This document shows positions 37,701 through 48,400 of a DNA stretch of 64,000 nucleotides, piece after piece. The first letter of the stretch is position 1. Each line of letters begins with the position of its first letter. The position numbers and the translations under genes were made by a program. The notes below the pieces were generated by a model. It was not told the DNA's origin, did no database searches, and was given only the letters and a program-made list of their open reading frames with translations. This stretch comes from a virus: IMG/VR virus record IMGVR_UViG_3300037493_003174, positions 1 through 64,000 of that record; one strand, 5' to 3'.

Positions 37701-40700
37701 TAGAAGCAAAGTTAAAGACTTATGAAACACAATTAGAGGAAACTCCAGAGAATGAAGAGAATGAATATAAAAGGGACATACTACAAAACAGAATTAGAAT
37801 TATACAAACTGGTCTTGAAAACTATGGGGATACAAAATCCGGACTTGTACAATACCATGTGGAGAATAGTTCTTATGACCTTGTAAGACAAAAGTATACT
37901 GCATTAGAACTTGATGAAGAAGGTAATCTTGTTGAACCTGAGAATGCTACTGATACTGAAAGATATGGTGATCAGAAAGTAAATGATAAGTCACTTATTC
38001 AATTAGCTGGTAAGGAGACTCTTTATATTCTAAAGAGTTTGTATCAAGCAAAGATTAATAAGAAGACAGGTCAAGTAGAGTATGAATACAATGAACTAGG
38101 ATTCAAGAAGCTTGCTGACTTTAGAAGTACTTGGAATAATACAGTAAGAGCAATTGGTGGTATTCAAGATCCACAGCAAATGTATGATAAACTCATGCAA
38201 GAAAGTGAAACTGTACCAGAGTTTAAACAACTAGTGCAATCAAAACTTCCTAACCCAAAAGTATTTACTAACAATGCATTTGAGTTTCAAGCAACAACAT
38301 CTTTCTGGCAAGACTTTAGTAAAACTAGAGTGCCCTATATTCAGCTTACTGTGTTTAAAAATCAAATAGGTGAAAAAATTGAGTACAATAATTTTACTGG
38401 AGCAGAAATAAAAATTCCTATTTATGAGTATGATGCACAAGTAACTGAAGCTTCTAATGAAGTTGGGAATATTGTAAGAATGTTTAAAGAGAACTTTAGA
38501 GCAAATCAGAACAATCCATATGTAGAAAGAGTTGGTAGAGATAATACACCAATGCTTAATCTTGGAAAAGTAGTTGATAGTTTTTCATCTCAAGGTAAAT
38601 TAGATGTAAATCAATCTTACGGTTTTGCAAGAGCACTTGGATTCAACTTGAGTGATTTAAGTATAATTAAGAATACGCTTAAGAAAGATAACAAAACAAT
38701 TGAAGAATTTGGTCTTCCCTACATATTTGATATTATTAAAAAATTGCATGAGAAAGAACAACTTCCAAATACCAATAGTACTACAAGAAGTTTGATCAGT
38801 AAGTTTAGAGAAAATCCAATTGAAACTTTATCAAAAGGAATCCCTGCTAATATTATTAGTACTTCAGAAATTATACAGAAAAATAAAGTAATTGCAATTG
38901 CAAGTCTTGAAGCAAGATATGGTACTAGAACTTCTAATTCTATGGTACTTAATGCTGAAAAGAATCTTGTCTCTGAATTTATTGATAATCATACAATTAG
39001 CAAACAGGTATATGCATTAAACAATGCAAAGAAACTTTCTGATCTTTGGACTACTGATGAATTTAAGCATATGTCTTATATGGATCCTGCTATTAACTCT
39101 TACACAAATAGATTAGGAATAATTAGATCATTGTATGACTTAAAGTCTCCTGAGCAATCAAGAAGAACAACAAGATCATTCTTGTTATTTGCAAACTCTG
39201 GAACTCAAGTTGAGAATGAAGATGGATTTAATACAACTAGTTTAGATGTAAATAGTAAGATGATTCAGGAAATGCATACTATGTTGAAAGACGGTGTGCA
39301 AGAATTTATGAGACATGCTTCTAAGTCATCTTCATTTGGTGCTAGAATTGAAGGAGGAGTTATTGGTCTACCAGGTAAAGAAGGTGGAGACAATAAGCTT
39401 TGGGTTGACCTTGACATGTTTGGTAAAGGAACTGCATTTGATTATGCATTAAAGTCTCATTTACTTCCTTACATGGAAGCAGAGGCTGAAAGAATCTACA
39501 GATTCAAGATTAACAAAGATGAGTTTAAGAAATATGCTGGCTATAATAGAGTGCTCAGTAGTGGAAAGATGGCTGGTGAAGAATTTACAGCCTTTGATGA
39601 TGTTATCTCAGATTCATTAAAGAAACAAATCTATGATGCTATTGACTCTGCAGTTAAGAACAAGACTCTATTTAATTTATCTAGTTTCTTAAAACAAGAT
39701 ACTACAGGTGCACTTGGTGTATTAAGAGGAGATGTAAAGAAATATTTTGATGAGCAAACTAAAGAAAATCTTGAGATGCTTCAGGAATCAAAGTATATTT
39801 CTCAAGATCTTAAAGATAGAATGAAAATATTTAATCTATCAGATGATCAAGTAGAACAAAAGCTTGTTGAAACATTTACATATAACTCTTGGATACATAA
39901 CTTTGAAATGGGTATTCTTTTCTATGGTGACTTTGCTCAATACAACCACTACAAAGAAGAGATGCACAAAAGAAATACTGGAGCTACATCCGGGGGCCGT
40001 GGGTTTAGATCTGACATAGCAGCAAGAAACTTTGTTAATGGTTACTTAGCTACTACATCTTATGCTAAAAAACAAGGCATTTCTGCTATTGCATATAATG
40101 GTACATTCAATACTGCAATTATTCAAGATGTAATTAGAGATTCAGAATATCTTGGACAAATTGAGAAAGGTCTTAGAAAAGACTATGAAAAAAGATATAA
40201 GAATGCAGGTGTTCCAAATGCTGAAAAGGTAATTAATGAAAGATTAAAGATAGAACTTAGTAAGTATAAAGGAATGGAAGAAGGAGATGGGCAAGGCTTT
40301 ATCACCTTTGATGCATATCGGACACTAAGACACCTTGAAAATGCTTGGTCTAATGAGCAAGAAATATTATTTCAAAGAATTGCTAAAGGAGACAATGTAA
40401 CTACAAGTGAGATTAAAGAACTCTTCCCTGTATACAAAGTACAACACTTTGGTAACTTAGCTAATACTGGTCTTCCAATAAATGCAATGCACAAGTTTGC
40501 ATTAGCTCCGTTAATTCCTAGTGTTATTGCTGGTTCAGATCTTGAGAATCTTCATAGACAAATGATGACTAAGAATATTCAGTATGTTACATTTCAAACC
40601 GGTTCTAAAGTAGGTAGTGTTACATCTGAAGTAAATGATAAAGGTGAAGCAGTAGCTGATAAAATTTATGATGATAAAGATCAAAAGTCTTTAAAAAGAG

Positions 40701-43700
40701 ATATTGCATTTACTCCAAATGTTATTTACCTTGAGAATCTTAAGAATGTAACTAATGTACCTAACAAGTTTAAAAACAAAACTGTGTTCTCAACTCAGTT
40801 AAGAAAATTGATCTTGGGAGGTATGTATAGAAATGGTAAGATTATCAATCCTAAAAACTCAGTTGCAGTAAAATCATATGAAGCTGCAGTTGATGCTTAT
40901 AGTAATATCCTAAAGCTTGAATTACTTCATGAAATTGGATATGAATATAATCCAAAAACTAAAAAGTATACTGGAAACATACAAGACTTCTTAGAGGTTG
41001 TTCAAAGAGAACTTGAAAGAAAAGATCTTCCTGAGCATTTAATACAAATGGTAGGGCTCAATAGAGATAAGTCTATTAAGACTGATTTGTCTCTGCACCT
41101 TAAAGCTGATGATATTGAAAAGATTCTTGTTTCTCTTGTAGAAAAAAGATTGATCAAACAAAAAGTAAAAGGTGAAGCATTAGTTCAAGTTGCTAGTTCT
41201 ATGTCCAATGGAATGTGGGATAACAAACTTAAGAAAGCTACTAATGCAGATATATTAAAGTACATGGGTACTAATAATTTGCCTTTCTATAATAATGATA
41301 CAGCTGATGGTAAGACTGCAGCAATGAAAGTTGCTGTTGCACTTCAAGGAGACTTTGCTAACTTGCTTAAACTTAACCACTTAGATGGTGAAGTAATTGG
41401 TACAAGACAAAGACTTAATGAAATGATTAAGGATGACAAGTGGATGGATTTAGATAACAACCGTAAAGCAGTAACAATATCTGCAGTACGTATCCCAGTT
41501 CAGGGTATTAACTCAATGGAATTCATGGAAATCTATGACTTCTTAGATCCAGCTGCAGGAAATATTATTATTCCACCATCAGAAATTGTTGCTAAGTCAG
41601 GAGCCGATTATGATGTTGATAAGTTGACAACATTTATGCCTAGCATAGATAGTAATGGTCAATATGTTGAAACAGGATTGACTAATGATGAAGTTCTTAA
41701 AAAAGTAAATGAATTATCTGGAAATGAAAGAGGAAGTAAAGTTGCCAGAGCTTTAATTAAGAAACAGAAAGCAGCTTTAGAAAACAGATTAATTAATACA
41801 ATCAAAAGCATTCTTGAGTTGCCAGATAATTATGCAGCATTAGTAAGACCAAATGATACATACTTACTTAAAGATGAGATAGCTGATGTAATTCAAGATG
41901 ATGTTATTGAGTATAACAGATTTAAGAATGTAAACAGTAAGGATTACAGAGTTAATAAGAAAGGTGAAAAAGTAATTAGCCCAACAAGAATTCTTGAGTC
42001 ACGCTACAACTTACACAAACATGATGTAAACACAATTGCTAAGAGAGTATTAGGTATGATCGCTATAGAAAATGCATTACACCCAATCTTTAATTCAATT
42101 GGTGTATCTATGCCTGCAACATATAAAGATTCAATCTTTGATGATTCACTTGGAAGATATGTTGATGGAAAAAATGACTATGATGTAAGACTAATGTTGC
42201 CTCATAATAAAACTGATGACGGTAGAGTTTCTCTTTCAGGTACAGATACTGTAGATGGTATGGACAACATTGGTGAATTATTTTCACAAATGATGAATGG
42301 TGCTGTGGATGTTGAGAAAGATGCATGGATATTCTTTATCCAGGGTAACTATGAGATTACTCCAATGATTACTTTCTTACTAAAAGCTGGTGTGCCTAAA
42401 GAAACTGCAATTCTATTTGCCTCAAATCCAATTGTTAGAGAGTATGCAAAACAACAAAGAATAATTAAAAGTGCATACTCAAAAGTTACAGGAACAATTG
42501 CTGAAAATTTTATTCCAACTATGGGTAAATATCAAGCTGCAGTAAATGCTTTAGCAAAGTTTGGAATTAAAGATGGAGCACAGAAAGTAAGTCAGAAAAA
42601 ATATTATAATGCTGTTACTAAAGCAACTGGTGCTTCAGGTATTTTAAATTCTAAAGGTGAGTTTGATCTTGAATTAATGAAAAAAATCATTAAGAATCCA
42701 AATGAACCATCTTTGAGAAATCATATGGAAGCAATGTTCCTTCACTTTATTGAGCTTGAAAAATCTAGCCGTGGATTCACTACACTTAAGTTCTTATCTA
42801 ATCCAGATACTAAGACTTCTAAAACTTTACAAGAAGTAATAAGAAGAAATATGTCATTAGAGGATGCTAAAGCAATGTCAAAAATTGAAGAAGGCACAGT
42901 AGATAAATTAAAAGAAACTGTACTTGGTACTTTCTTTGACAATAAACTAATTAGTGATCTTATTGTTCCATTATTTCCACTTAGAAATAATGATACTGTA
43001 ACTAACTTTATTTTGAAAACAAGTGCTGAAAGAGCAGGTGCAGTTGCAAAAAGATTTGGAAAAGGTCAGGACGGAACTAGAAGTTTTATTACTCAGTTCA
43101 AAAATGCTATTCCAAACTACATCTTCCAGAATTATATGTCCAACTTTGTTGATGAGAATGGTAAACTAACAAGTATGCCTAAGAACTTTAATAAGATGGA
43201 TGTTGTTAGTAAAGTTGGAGTAAAGAATGGGGCAGAGATCATTAATGGGAAATTGTTTGTAGATGACGCAAGGCTTAGAAAAGAGTATCAAGAAGGTTTG
43301 TATTATAGGAACAATACCATGCCTGGTAATTATTCTGAAAGTGGATTAAGAGGACTTGGAGCTTTAGTAATCTTTGAATCAGAAGCTGCCTATTTCAGAT
43401 ATGTATTTGAAAGAGAGAATCAAAGAAATTTATATTCACTTGAGTCTTTATTAAAAAACAAAGACTTTAAAAAAATGCGTGAGTTAACTGCCAATGATAA
43501 AGAAGCTTATGAAGCTTACATAAATCAAAGAGCATTAATTAATGCATTCAATAGAGTAGCAATCATGGGTCTTGAGGGCCAGTCATATACAGACATGGTC
43601 TTAGATATGATAGAAGAATTCTCTCAACTTAAAGGAAGATACCCAATCTTAAGTCAGTTTACTATACCAAACATTAAGACTGGAGAAAGAGTTTTGACTT

Positions 43701-45382
43701 TGAATGATAAAGCTATGTTGAAAGATCCTCAGTTAGCAGAGATTTACTTTGAAAATCTGAAAGATTTGGCTGATGAGAATGTAAAGAAAGTTACAGATAC
43801 TGAAGATAACAAAAGAATCAGTAAACTTTTTGGCCTGCTCCCTATAATGAGCATGTATCAACATGGTATAGGGTACAGTAAGTATGGATTTAATGAAGCA
43901 CTTCCATATGAAGGCTTTATTGGTGTAATGCAAACTGCATCTGAGATCTTTATGAAGAGTCAGTTAAACAATGATACTCTTGGAAACATCTTTGAGTTAA
44001 TGCTTGATTCACCTAATAGAGACTTTACTAATTTTGTAAGAGATCCTAAGACATATATTGCTCCTAAACCAGTTGTTCAACCTGTAGAAGAAGAAGTAAT
44101 CATGGATGCTAATACTCCAATGATTGAAGACATGCTTGCTATGGCTCAGAGTGCTGAAGAAGTTCCTACTCAGAGTGATATAAAAATTCCTAAAGTTGGA
44201 GACATTGTTACAATAAGTTTTTATATAAAAGGTGAAGATGTTGATGTAAAAGCAAAAATAGTGAAATTAGAAAACTATCTTGAAGCAAACATTTATAATA
44301 AAGGCTTTGAAGTAGATTTAGAAAATATCAAAACTGGTAAAAAATATGAAATATATGTAGATCCTGATGGAATTATTTCTCAATTTCAAGGTGAAAAAGG
44401 TTTAAGAATTGGAACTGATAACTATATAAAAGAATTTGATATAGATTTACAAACTAAAACAACAACTACTACTCAACCATCTACTAGTGTTAAAGAAGTT
44501 ATTCCAACTTATGGAGCTGTGCAAGTTGCAACTAATCCTACAAAAGAGTTTGACAAGTATTTAACTGATGCAATTTCAGATAATATTAAAAATAATGCCT
44601 ATGTTGAAAACGGTAGTAGCTCAGCTAATTTAATGTTTAGCTATGGATGGCAATGGAAAGGTAACAACTCTAAACAAGTTATTGGAGATAAACTTATTGT
44701 ACAACCGGCTCAAGTAGATTTTAGTGGTAAAGGAAATCCTGTTGCCGTTAAGTCTAAATATTTTTATGATTCTAAGTATAATGATGGTGCTACAGTGCCA
44801 AATATATCAGAACTAGATTTTTTAAAGAAACATATTGAAAAGAATTTAGGTATTGACATGTCTGATTATGACATTGCTTTAAATAATATTTATACGCAGG
44901 GAACTAATTTATTCAGACATACTGATATTGATGAATCTAATACTGCAAAAAACTATCCAGTTGTTGTTTATGTTTTAGGAAATGAACATAAAGTAAGAAT
45001 AGATGACAATGGTGGAGGTGCTGTAAGAGGTATGGGAGAAATGGTTAATCCAAAAACTTTAACATTAAAGAATGGAGATATTTATACATTTGGTATGAAT
45101 GGTAAAGGTAGATTTGAAGCTGTACATGATGTTATTAGAACAAATAAAACAGATGATACTTTTCCACCAATAACTTTACCTGATGGAAGAACCATAAATA
45201 AGTATACAGTTACTTTTACATTCAGAAGAGCCGCTGATTTAGAACCAGGTATGCCAACTACACCCGCTAAGATTACACCTACTCAACAATCTACAGATAC
45301 TCCTATAACAGAAACAATTACAAACAAAAATACACCTGAAGGTTTACCGGGAATTGATAGAACATCATCTGATTGTCAATAA
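34718..45382 (+). CDS. Virion RNA polymerase fused to zincin-like and AlkB-like domains
   Basis: The protein has 3554 residues. The catalytic DYDVD (2297-2301) lies in KSGADYDVDKL after the upstream RIPVQGINSMEF block. It corresponds to the DxDxD loop of the single-chain crAss-like RNAP and the DxDGD of cellular RNAP beta'. FQTGSKVGSV (K1964) may be the lysine-bearing first double-psi barrel. An HEAWH motif (807-811) with a following EELLAEEF helix indicates a zincin-like domain. Residues about 3270-3520 look like an AlkB-type 2OG-Fe(II) oxygenase, with HTD (3401-3403), H3470 and R3503/R3504. The size far exceeds that of simple homologues. Expected role: early transcription after injection. 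The AlkB activity is inferred. Confidence 0.85.
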   Translation: MKIQCALSESQIKKLYSNVYGNMVEQGDAFNPEQYMKDLFNKIAKNSDVDTAAKFMQQVPSMIGTASFRPALEDFEIKTDSLKPLIKKFKKSENGIDNTVKFFRPQLDPDVEKELIEKKALSAFHIAEKTSDTVPADPFNYQTYSSLSTTFQEFISKNPNEDIQTETFDPGRRTIYSTLAAIREEANNNTPLRELVYQDTILKLKPVRLSEVDENLLDKTTKRLVNRAAYLKGSGQAQSYVTTPDNIFLMVISDKDGIPLQFNEQGDIVAEGGQLVYQFLREVRKDGNKFKVTDIYGRSEQIIDPAILAEKSGITLEEAQVRQQDEFKELYEFREKLIKGDSPLVDIVGVSQGISEIKPNALNLSNISIILEDNDHAIRTLSVVKSPRSGFEKGEGVITIKGVEYKVDRPNLTAELTKKIATVLTNKELTNKEKYDYVSQLLADKASNDTRKHELEYLEKTDKLMFSYSPTTFAEGYSKFIDVDLNSPEAFQQITDALTNASGKDGKYFSAKMTYSDNAIEKGYQDYDLATNTLSDDYQDYFALIKGLPNTKIFADISIDSRSFNSYMGFAIPNQFTEQLAKAQESTETVNKDDFFESMVDESLTPGEEMFNTLMKEAISTEARGWKTIVDQETGKLHKDNYYMSTYLTNQLKNNARRFTKETMQEVLDNYSTFRRPSKTEMEIIQKEFDKAFAPQVTKAKSIEEVQNEINSYIDPKNVPTPESNGPGDAFFLRKGDLPSDVSTEQVEDAKQWWANSPLNKHIGLKQVANIVNSNAYARFIAYGAALNGNLGMIEVAATGNMVDVYHEAWHGFSQLYLTKAEKKALYNEVLRRTGKSLSFFEIEELLAEEFRDYAKNQKTVKDAPKRNSLFRKILDFLKALFGKGSVTNLSEISTVKELFDNLYLGKNLNNYTPLIDNVMFDLLYRNSGIVKPGTETDQVLNRQDSNLLKDSMDSIISDIIDNEVSKRDNKGATLSILLDKRNREPLYNMIKQNLEAKLKTYETQLEETPENEENEYKRDILQNRIRIIQTGLENYGDTKSGLVQYHVENSSYDLVRQKYTALELDEEGNLVEPENATDTERYGDQKVNDKSLIQLAGKETLYILKSLYQAKINKKTGQVEYEYNELGFKKLADFRSTWNNTVRAIGGIQDPQQMYDKLMQESETVPEFKQLVQSKLPNPKVFTNNAFEFQATTSFWQDFSKTRVPYIQLTVFKNQIGEKIEYNNFTGAEIKIPIYEYDAQVTEASNEVGNIVRMFKENFRANQNNPYVERVGRDNTPMLNLGKVVDSFSSQGKLDVNQSYGFARALGFNLSDLSIIKNTLKKDNKTIEEFGLPYIFDIIKKLHEKEQLPNTNSTTRSLISKFRENPIETLSKGIPANIISTSEIIQKNKVIAIASLEARYGTRTSNSMVLNAEKNLVSEFIDNHTISKQVYALNNAKKLSDLWTTDEFKHMSYMDPAINSYTNRLGIIRSLYDLKSPEQSRRTTRSFLLFANSGTQVENEDGFNTTSLDVNSKMIQEMHTMLKDGVQEFMRHASKSSSFGARIEGGVIGLPGKEGGDNKLWVDLDMFGKGTAFDYALKSHLLPYMEAEAERIYRFKINKDEFKKYAGYNRVLSSGKMAGEEFTAFDDVISDSLKKQIYDAIDSAVKNKTLFNLSSFLKQDTTGALGVLRGDVKKYFDEQTKENLEMLQESKYISQDLKDRMKIFNLSDDQVEQKLVETFTYNSWIHNFEMGILFYGDFAQYNHYKEEMHKRNTGATSGGRGFRSDIAARNFVNGYLATTSYAKKQGISAIAYNGTFNTAIIQDVIRDSEYLGQIEKGLRKDYEKRYKNAGVPNAEKVINERLKIELSKYKGMEEGDGQGFITFDAYRTLRHLENAWSNEQEILFQRIAKGDNVTTSEIKELFPVYKVQHFGNLANTGLPINAMHKFALAPLIPSVIAGSDLENLHRQMMTKNIQYVTFQTGSKVGSVTSEVNDKGEAVADKIYDDKDQKSLKRDIAFTPNVIYLENLKNVTNVPNKFKNKTVFSTQLRKLILGGMYRNGKIINPKNSVAVKSYEAAVDAYSNILKLELLHEIGYEYNPKTKKYTGNIQDFLEVVQRELERKDLPEHLIQMVGLNRDKSIKTDLSLHLKADDIEKILVSLVEKRLIKQKVKGEALVQVASSMSNGMWDNKLKKATNADILKYMGTNNLPFYNNDTADGKTAAMKVAVALQGDFANLLKLNHLDGEVIGTRQRLNEMIKDDKWMDLDNNRKAVTISAVRIPVQGINSMEFMEIYDFLDPAAGNIIIPPSEIVAKSGADYDVDKLTTFMPSIDSNGQYVETGLTNDEVLKKVNELSGNERGSKVARALIKKQKAALENRLINTIKSILELPDNYAALVRPNDTYLLKDEIADVIQDDVIEYNRFKNVNSKDYRVNKKGEKVISPTRILESRYNLHKHDVNTIAKRVLGMIAIENALHPIFNSIGVSMPATYKDSIFDDSLGRYVDGKNDYDVRLMLPHNKTDDGRVSLSGTDTVDGMDNIGELFSQMMNGAVDVEKDAWIFFIQGNYEITPMITFLLKAGVPKETAILFASNPIVREYAKQQRIIKSAYSKVTGTIAENFIPTMGKYQAAVNALAKFGIKDGAQKVSQKKYYNAVTKATGASGILNSKGEFDLELMKKIIKNPNEPSLRNHMEAMFLHFIELEKSSRGFTTLKFLSNPDTKTSKTLQEVIRRNMSLEDAKAMSKIEEGTVDKLKETVLGTFFDNKLISDLIVPLFPLRNNDTVTNFILKTSAERAGAVAKRFGKGQDGTRSFITQFKNAIPNYIFQNYMSNFVDENGKLTSMPKNFNKMDVVSKVGVKNGAEIINGKLFVDDARLRKEYQEGLYYRNNTMPGNYSESGLRGLGALVIFESEAAYFRYVFERENQRNLYSLESLLKNKDFKKMRELTANDKEAYEAYINQRALINAFNRVAIMGLEGQSYTDMVLDMIEEFSQLKGRYPILSQFTIPNIKTGERVLTLNDKAMLKDPQLAEIYFENLKDLADENVKKVTDTEDNKRISKLFGLLPIMSMYQHGIGYSKYGFNEALPYEGFIGVMQTASEIFMKSQLNNDTLGNIFELMLDSPNRDFTNFVRDPKTYIAPKPVVQPVEEEVIMDANTPMIEDMLAMAQSAEEVPTQSDIKIPKVGDIVTISFYIKGEDVDVKAKIVKLENYLEANIYNKGFEVDLENIKTGKKYEIYVDPDGIISQFQGEKGLRIGTDNYIKEFDIDLQTKTTTTTQPSTSVKEVIPTYGAVQVATNPTKEFDKYLTDAISDNIKNNAYVENGSSSANLMFSYGWQWKGNNSKQVIGDKLIVQPAQVDFSGKGNPVAVKSKYFYDSKYNDGATVPNISELDFLKKHIEKNLGIDMSDYDIALNNIYTQGTNLFRHTDIDESNTAKNYPVVVYVLGNEHKVRIDDNGGGAVRGMGEMVNPKTLTLKNGDIYTFGMNGKGRFEAVHDVIRTNKTDDTFPPITLPDGRTINKYTVTFTFRRAADLEPGMPTTPAKITPTQQSTDTPITETITNKNTPEGLPGIDRTSSDCQ

Positions 45383-45411
45383 AATTTAGTATATTTAATT
45401 AAAGAAAAGAT
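45381..45411 (+). promoter_or_regulatory. AAAATTTAGTATATT promoter-like leader
   Basis: AAAATTTAGTATATT begins at the stop codon of the RNAP gene, 31 bases before the next ATG. It is identical in sequence and spacing to the leader at 20237. It would let the 1947-aa gene be transcribed apart from the RNAP gene. Confidence 0.5.
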
Positions 45412-48400
45412 ATGCCTTGTCCAAATAAAATAAGATCAAATTTATTTAATGAAGTTCTTGCAAAAGCTACGCCTGCTAAAAGTATGTCTATAGAAGGTGC
45501 AAGAGAATTAGCAAGAACTCTTAATAGAGAGTATGGTGCTAGTGTAGTGACTGTAGAACTAGGTGATGTTATAGAAGTAAATGTATCTATACCAGAATCA
45601 CTTGTTAATACATACTATGCAAGTGAGTTGGCTATTGAGATGAGAGAACTTGCACAAGCTGAAAAAGAAGCAAGAGCAATGCAGAGAGAAGATGCTGAAC
45701 GCGCAGGTGTTGAGTATACTGATGATTATCTTAAAGATGAAGACTTAGCAGAAATATTTACTGAAGAACAAGTACAAGCTGCAAGAGATCAAGAGATAGC
45801 AATGAAGTTAGGTCAGAAGTTTAAAAATGCTTTTGGTATTGACTACAAAATAGTTTCTCCATCTGAGGCTGCCATTATTCTAAAAGATAGTCCAACTCCA
45901 TTTACTGTAGGCACTGCAGGTTTCTTTTATGGTAACCAGGTATATTTTGTTAAGGGTTATTTCAACTCAAATTCAGTAATGCATGAATTTAGTCACCCTT
46001 TAATTAAAGGTATACAGTATCAGAATCCAAAATTATTTGAAAACTTATATGCTCAGTTAGCTACATCAGCAAATGGTCAAGCAGCAATTCAGTATGTAAA
46101 AGATCAGTATCCTGAATTAGAAGAAGGAACAATTAGATTTAAAGAGGAAGCTATTGTTACTGCAATGGAAATGGATGCTCAAATGAAATTGAACAACATC
46201 AAATCAGATGACAGTTTATTTAACAAATTTATTCAGAACTTACTCTATGCATTAAAGAAAGTTCTTAAAGCTCTAACAAATAAAGTAAATCTTCAGAAGC
46301 TTGATACAACTACAACTCTTGATCAGTTAGTTGATATGATGATTAATGAAGACTTTGTTATTCAGGATCTCAACTTCCAACAAAGTTTATTTGCAGAGTT
46401 CAAAAAAGAAACAGATCAGTTCTTAAAAGAATTAGAAGAAGTTACACCAAAGGACTTAATTAAAACTATTGACAAGTTCCATAATGAAATGTCATTCCAG
46501 TTGGGCCAGTTAAGAAACTCACCAAAGAAATTAAAAACTGAGTTAGGTAAAGATGGTATTGATCTTATTAAAAACATCAGAGACTATGTTAAAGGATATA
46601 AAACATCCGGAGAAGTTAGTGATGAAGAACTTGAAGTACTTATTGAAGCTCTACAAAAAGATGAAAGAGATTTAAGATTGAGATCTCTTGCCTTTATTAA
46701 CAGTTTAGCTGAGCTTAATGTATTTGCTAGAAGAATAGAAAAGATCATGAATGATCTAAGAACTTCTAAAGCATACCAGACTGAAGAAGGAAACCAAAAA
46801 ATCCAGTATTACAAACAGTTCATGGAAAGACAGGTTAAATTCTTAAGAGATGTTAGCAAGCAGATTGGTCTTGATCCGTCAAATGAGTTGAGTAAAAAGA
46901 TTTATTCTATCAAAGGTTTGATGGAAAATAATATTGAGAAAGCAAAAGACATGACATTTGATTATGTTAAAGATTTCTTATTGGATCAGACTCAAGTTAT
47001 GCAAAGAAATGTTAAAGGGAACTTAGTAGAGAAAATTAATGATCTTTTAAAAATTGATGGTTATAATGAAGCAGATAGTCAAAAAATTGTACAAGAGCTT
47101 CTTGATAAACTAGATATTGATAAGCAAAGAAATATTACTGAAGAAACTCTGGGTCTTCCAAATAAAACTCCTAGGTTTAAGTATTACAAAAAAGCAATTC
47201 AAAATTATAATGCTAATAAGATTTTAGAAGATACAGTTGATGATTACCTAAGAGGTCATGTTAAAGACCTTGGAATGGCTGGTGCTATGCTAAATCCTCT
47301 AGGGAATATTAATGACTTGTTTGGATCCTTTGTTCAATACATGCGTAAGAAAATTGCTGATGCTGAAGTACAAAGTCAGCAAGAACAAATGAGATTTGTA
47401 CAAAGTCTTGTACCTGATTTGAATGCCCTAGGGTATAATCCAAATGATACTTCACAACTTGCAGACTTAGTTTTGTTTGTTGATAAAGAAGGTATAGTAG
47501 ATGAGGAAGGAAACTATGAAGAGTATGAAGTATATTCATATATTGATAAGTTCAAGAACTGGAGAGCAGATAAAGCTAAACTTCAGGCAGATTTAAAAAA
47601 GGCTAAGATTAAAGGAGATAGAGAAGCCATTAAGGAAGCTATGCAGGCTATGAGAGATTTTGAAAGAGATCACATGGTCCGTAGATACAAAGATAAAGTA
47701 TTTGATGTACAGAATATCTGGTTACAGGCTAATGTTATCTATGACCCAAGTTCTAAAAAAGATATTGTTATCTCTTCTGACATTGCATTAGATGCATTTA
47801 CTGAAAAGAAAGAAGCAATTGCTGAGTTAAGTACTTATAACTCTAGTGACTTTACAACTCTTGAGGATTTATTAGAATTTACTCCATCCGCGGCAGCTAA
47901 AATAAGATACAATGAGCTATTTAATCTTTATGACAATGATGGTAATTTTAAGCAAGGTGAAGAGTTACAAAGAGTTCTTGTAAGAAGACATCATAGAGAG
48001 CAATCTAGAAAGTTCAATGAGTCTGTATCTAATGTTGAAAGATTCCAAAAAGACTTTGACAATTTTGTTAATCAAGAATTGGCAGGGTTAGGTATAACTT
48101 ATGATAGTGATCCTGCAAGATATGAAGCTGAAGTAAAAAAGTTCCTAGATAAAAACACTAGAATAGCTTATGATGATAGTTACTTCCAAGATAGAAACAG
48201 GATCCTTGATAATATTCAGAAGATAAATGATAAAGCAAAAGGAGCTGACATATCTATTAGACTAGCTGCATTATATGAACAACGCTCTCATATAGTTAAT
48301 AAGGTTACTGATAAAGATGGGGAGCCAAATGGAACTGAACTACCTCTTGATTCACTTAAAAGATTAAAATCTCTTGAAGAAGAAATAGTAGATCTTCAAG

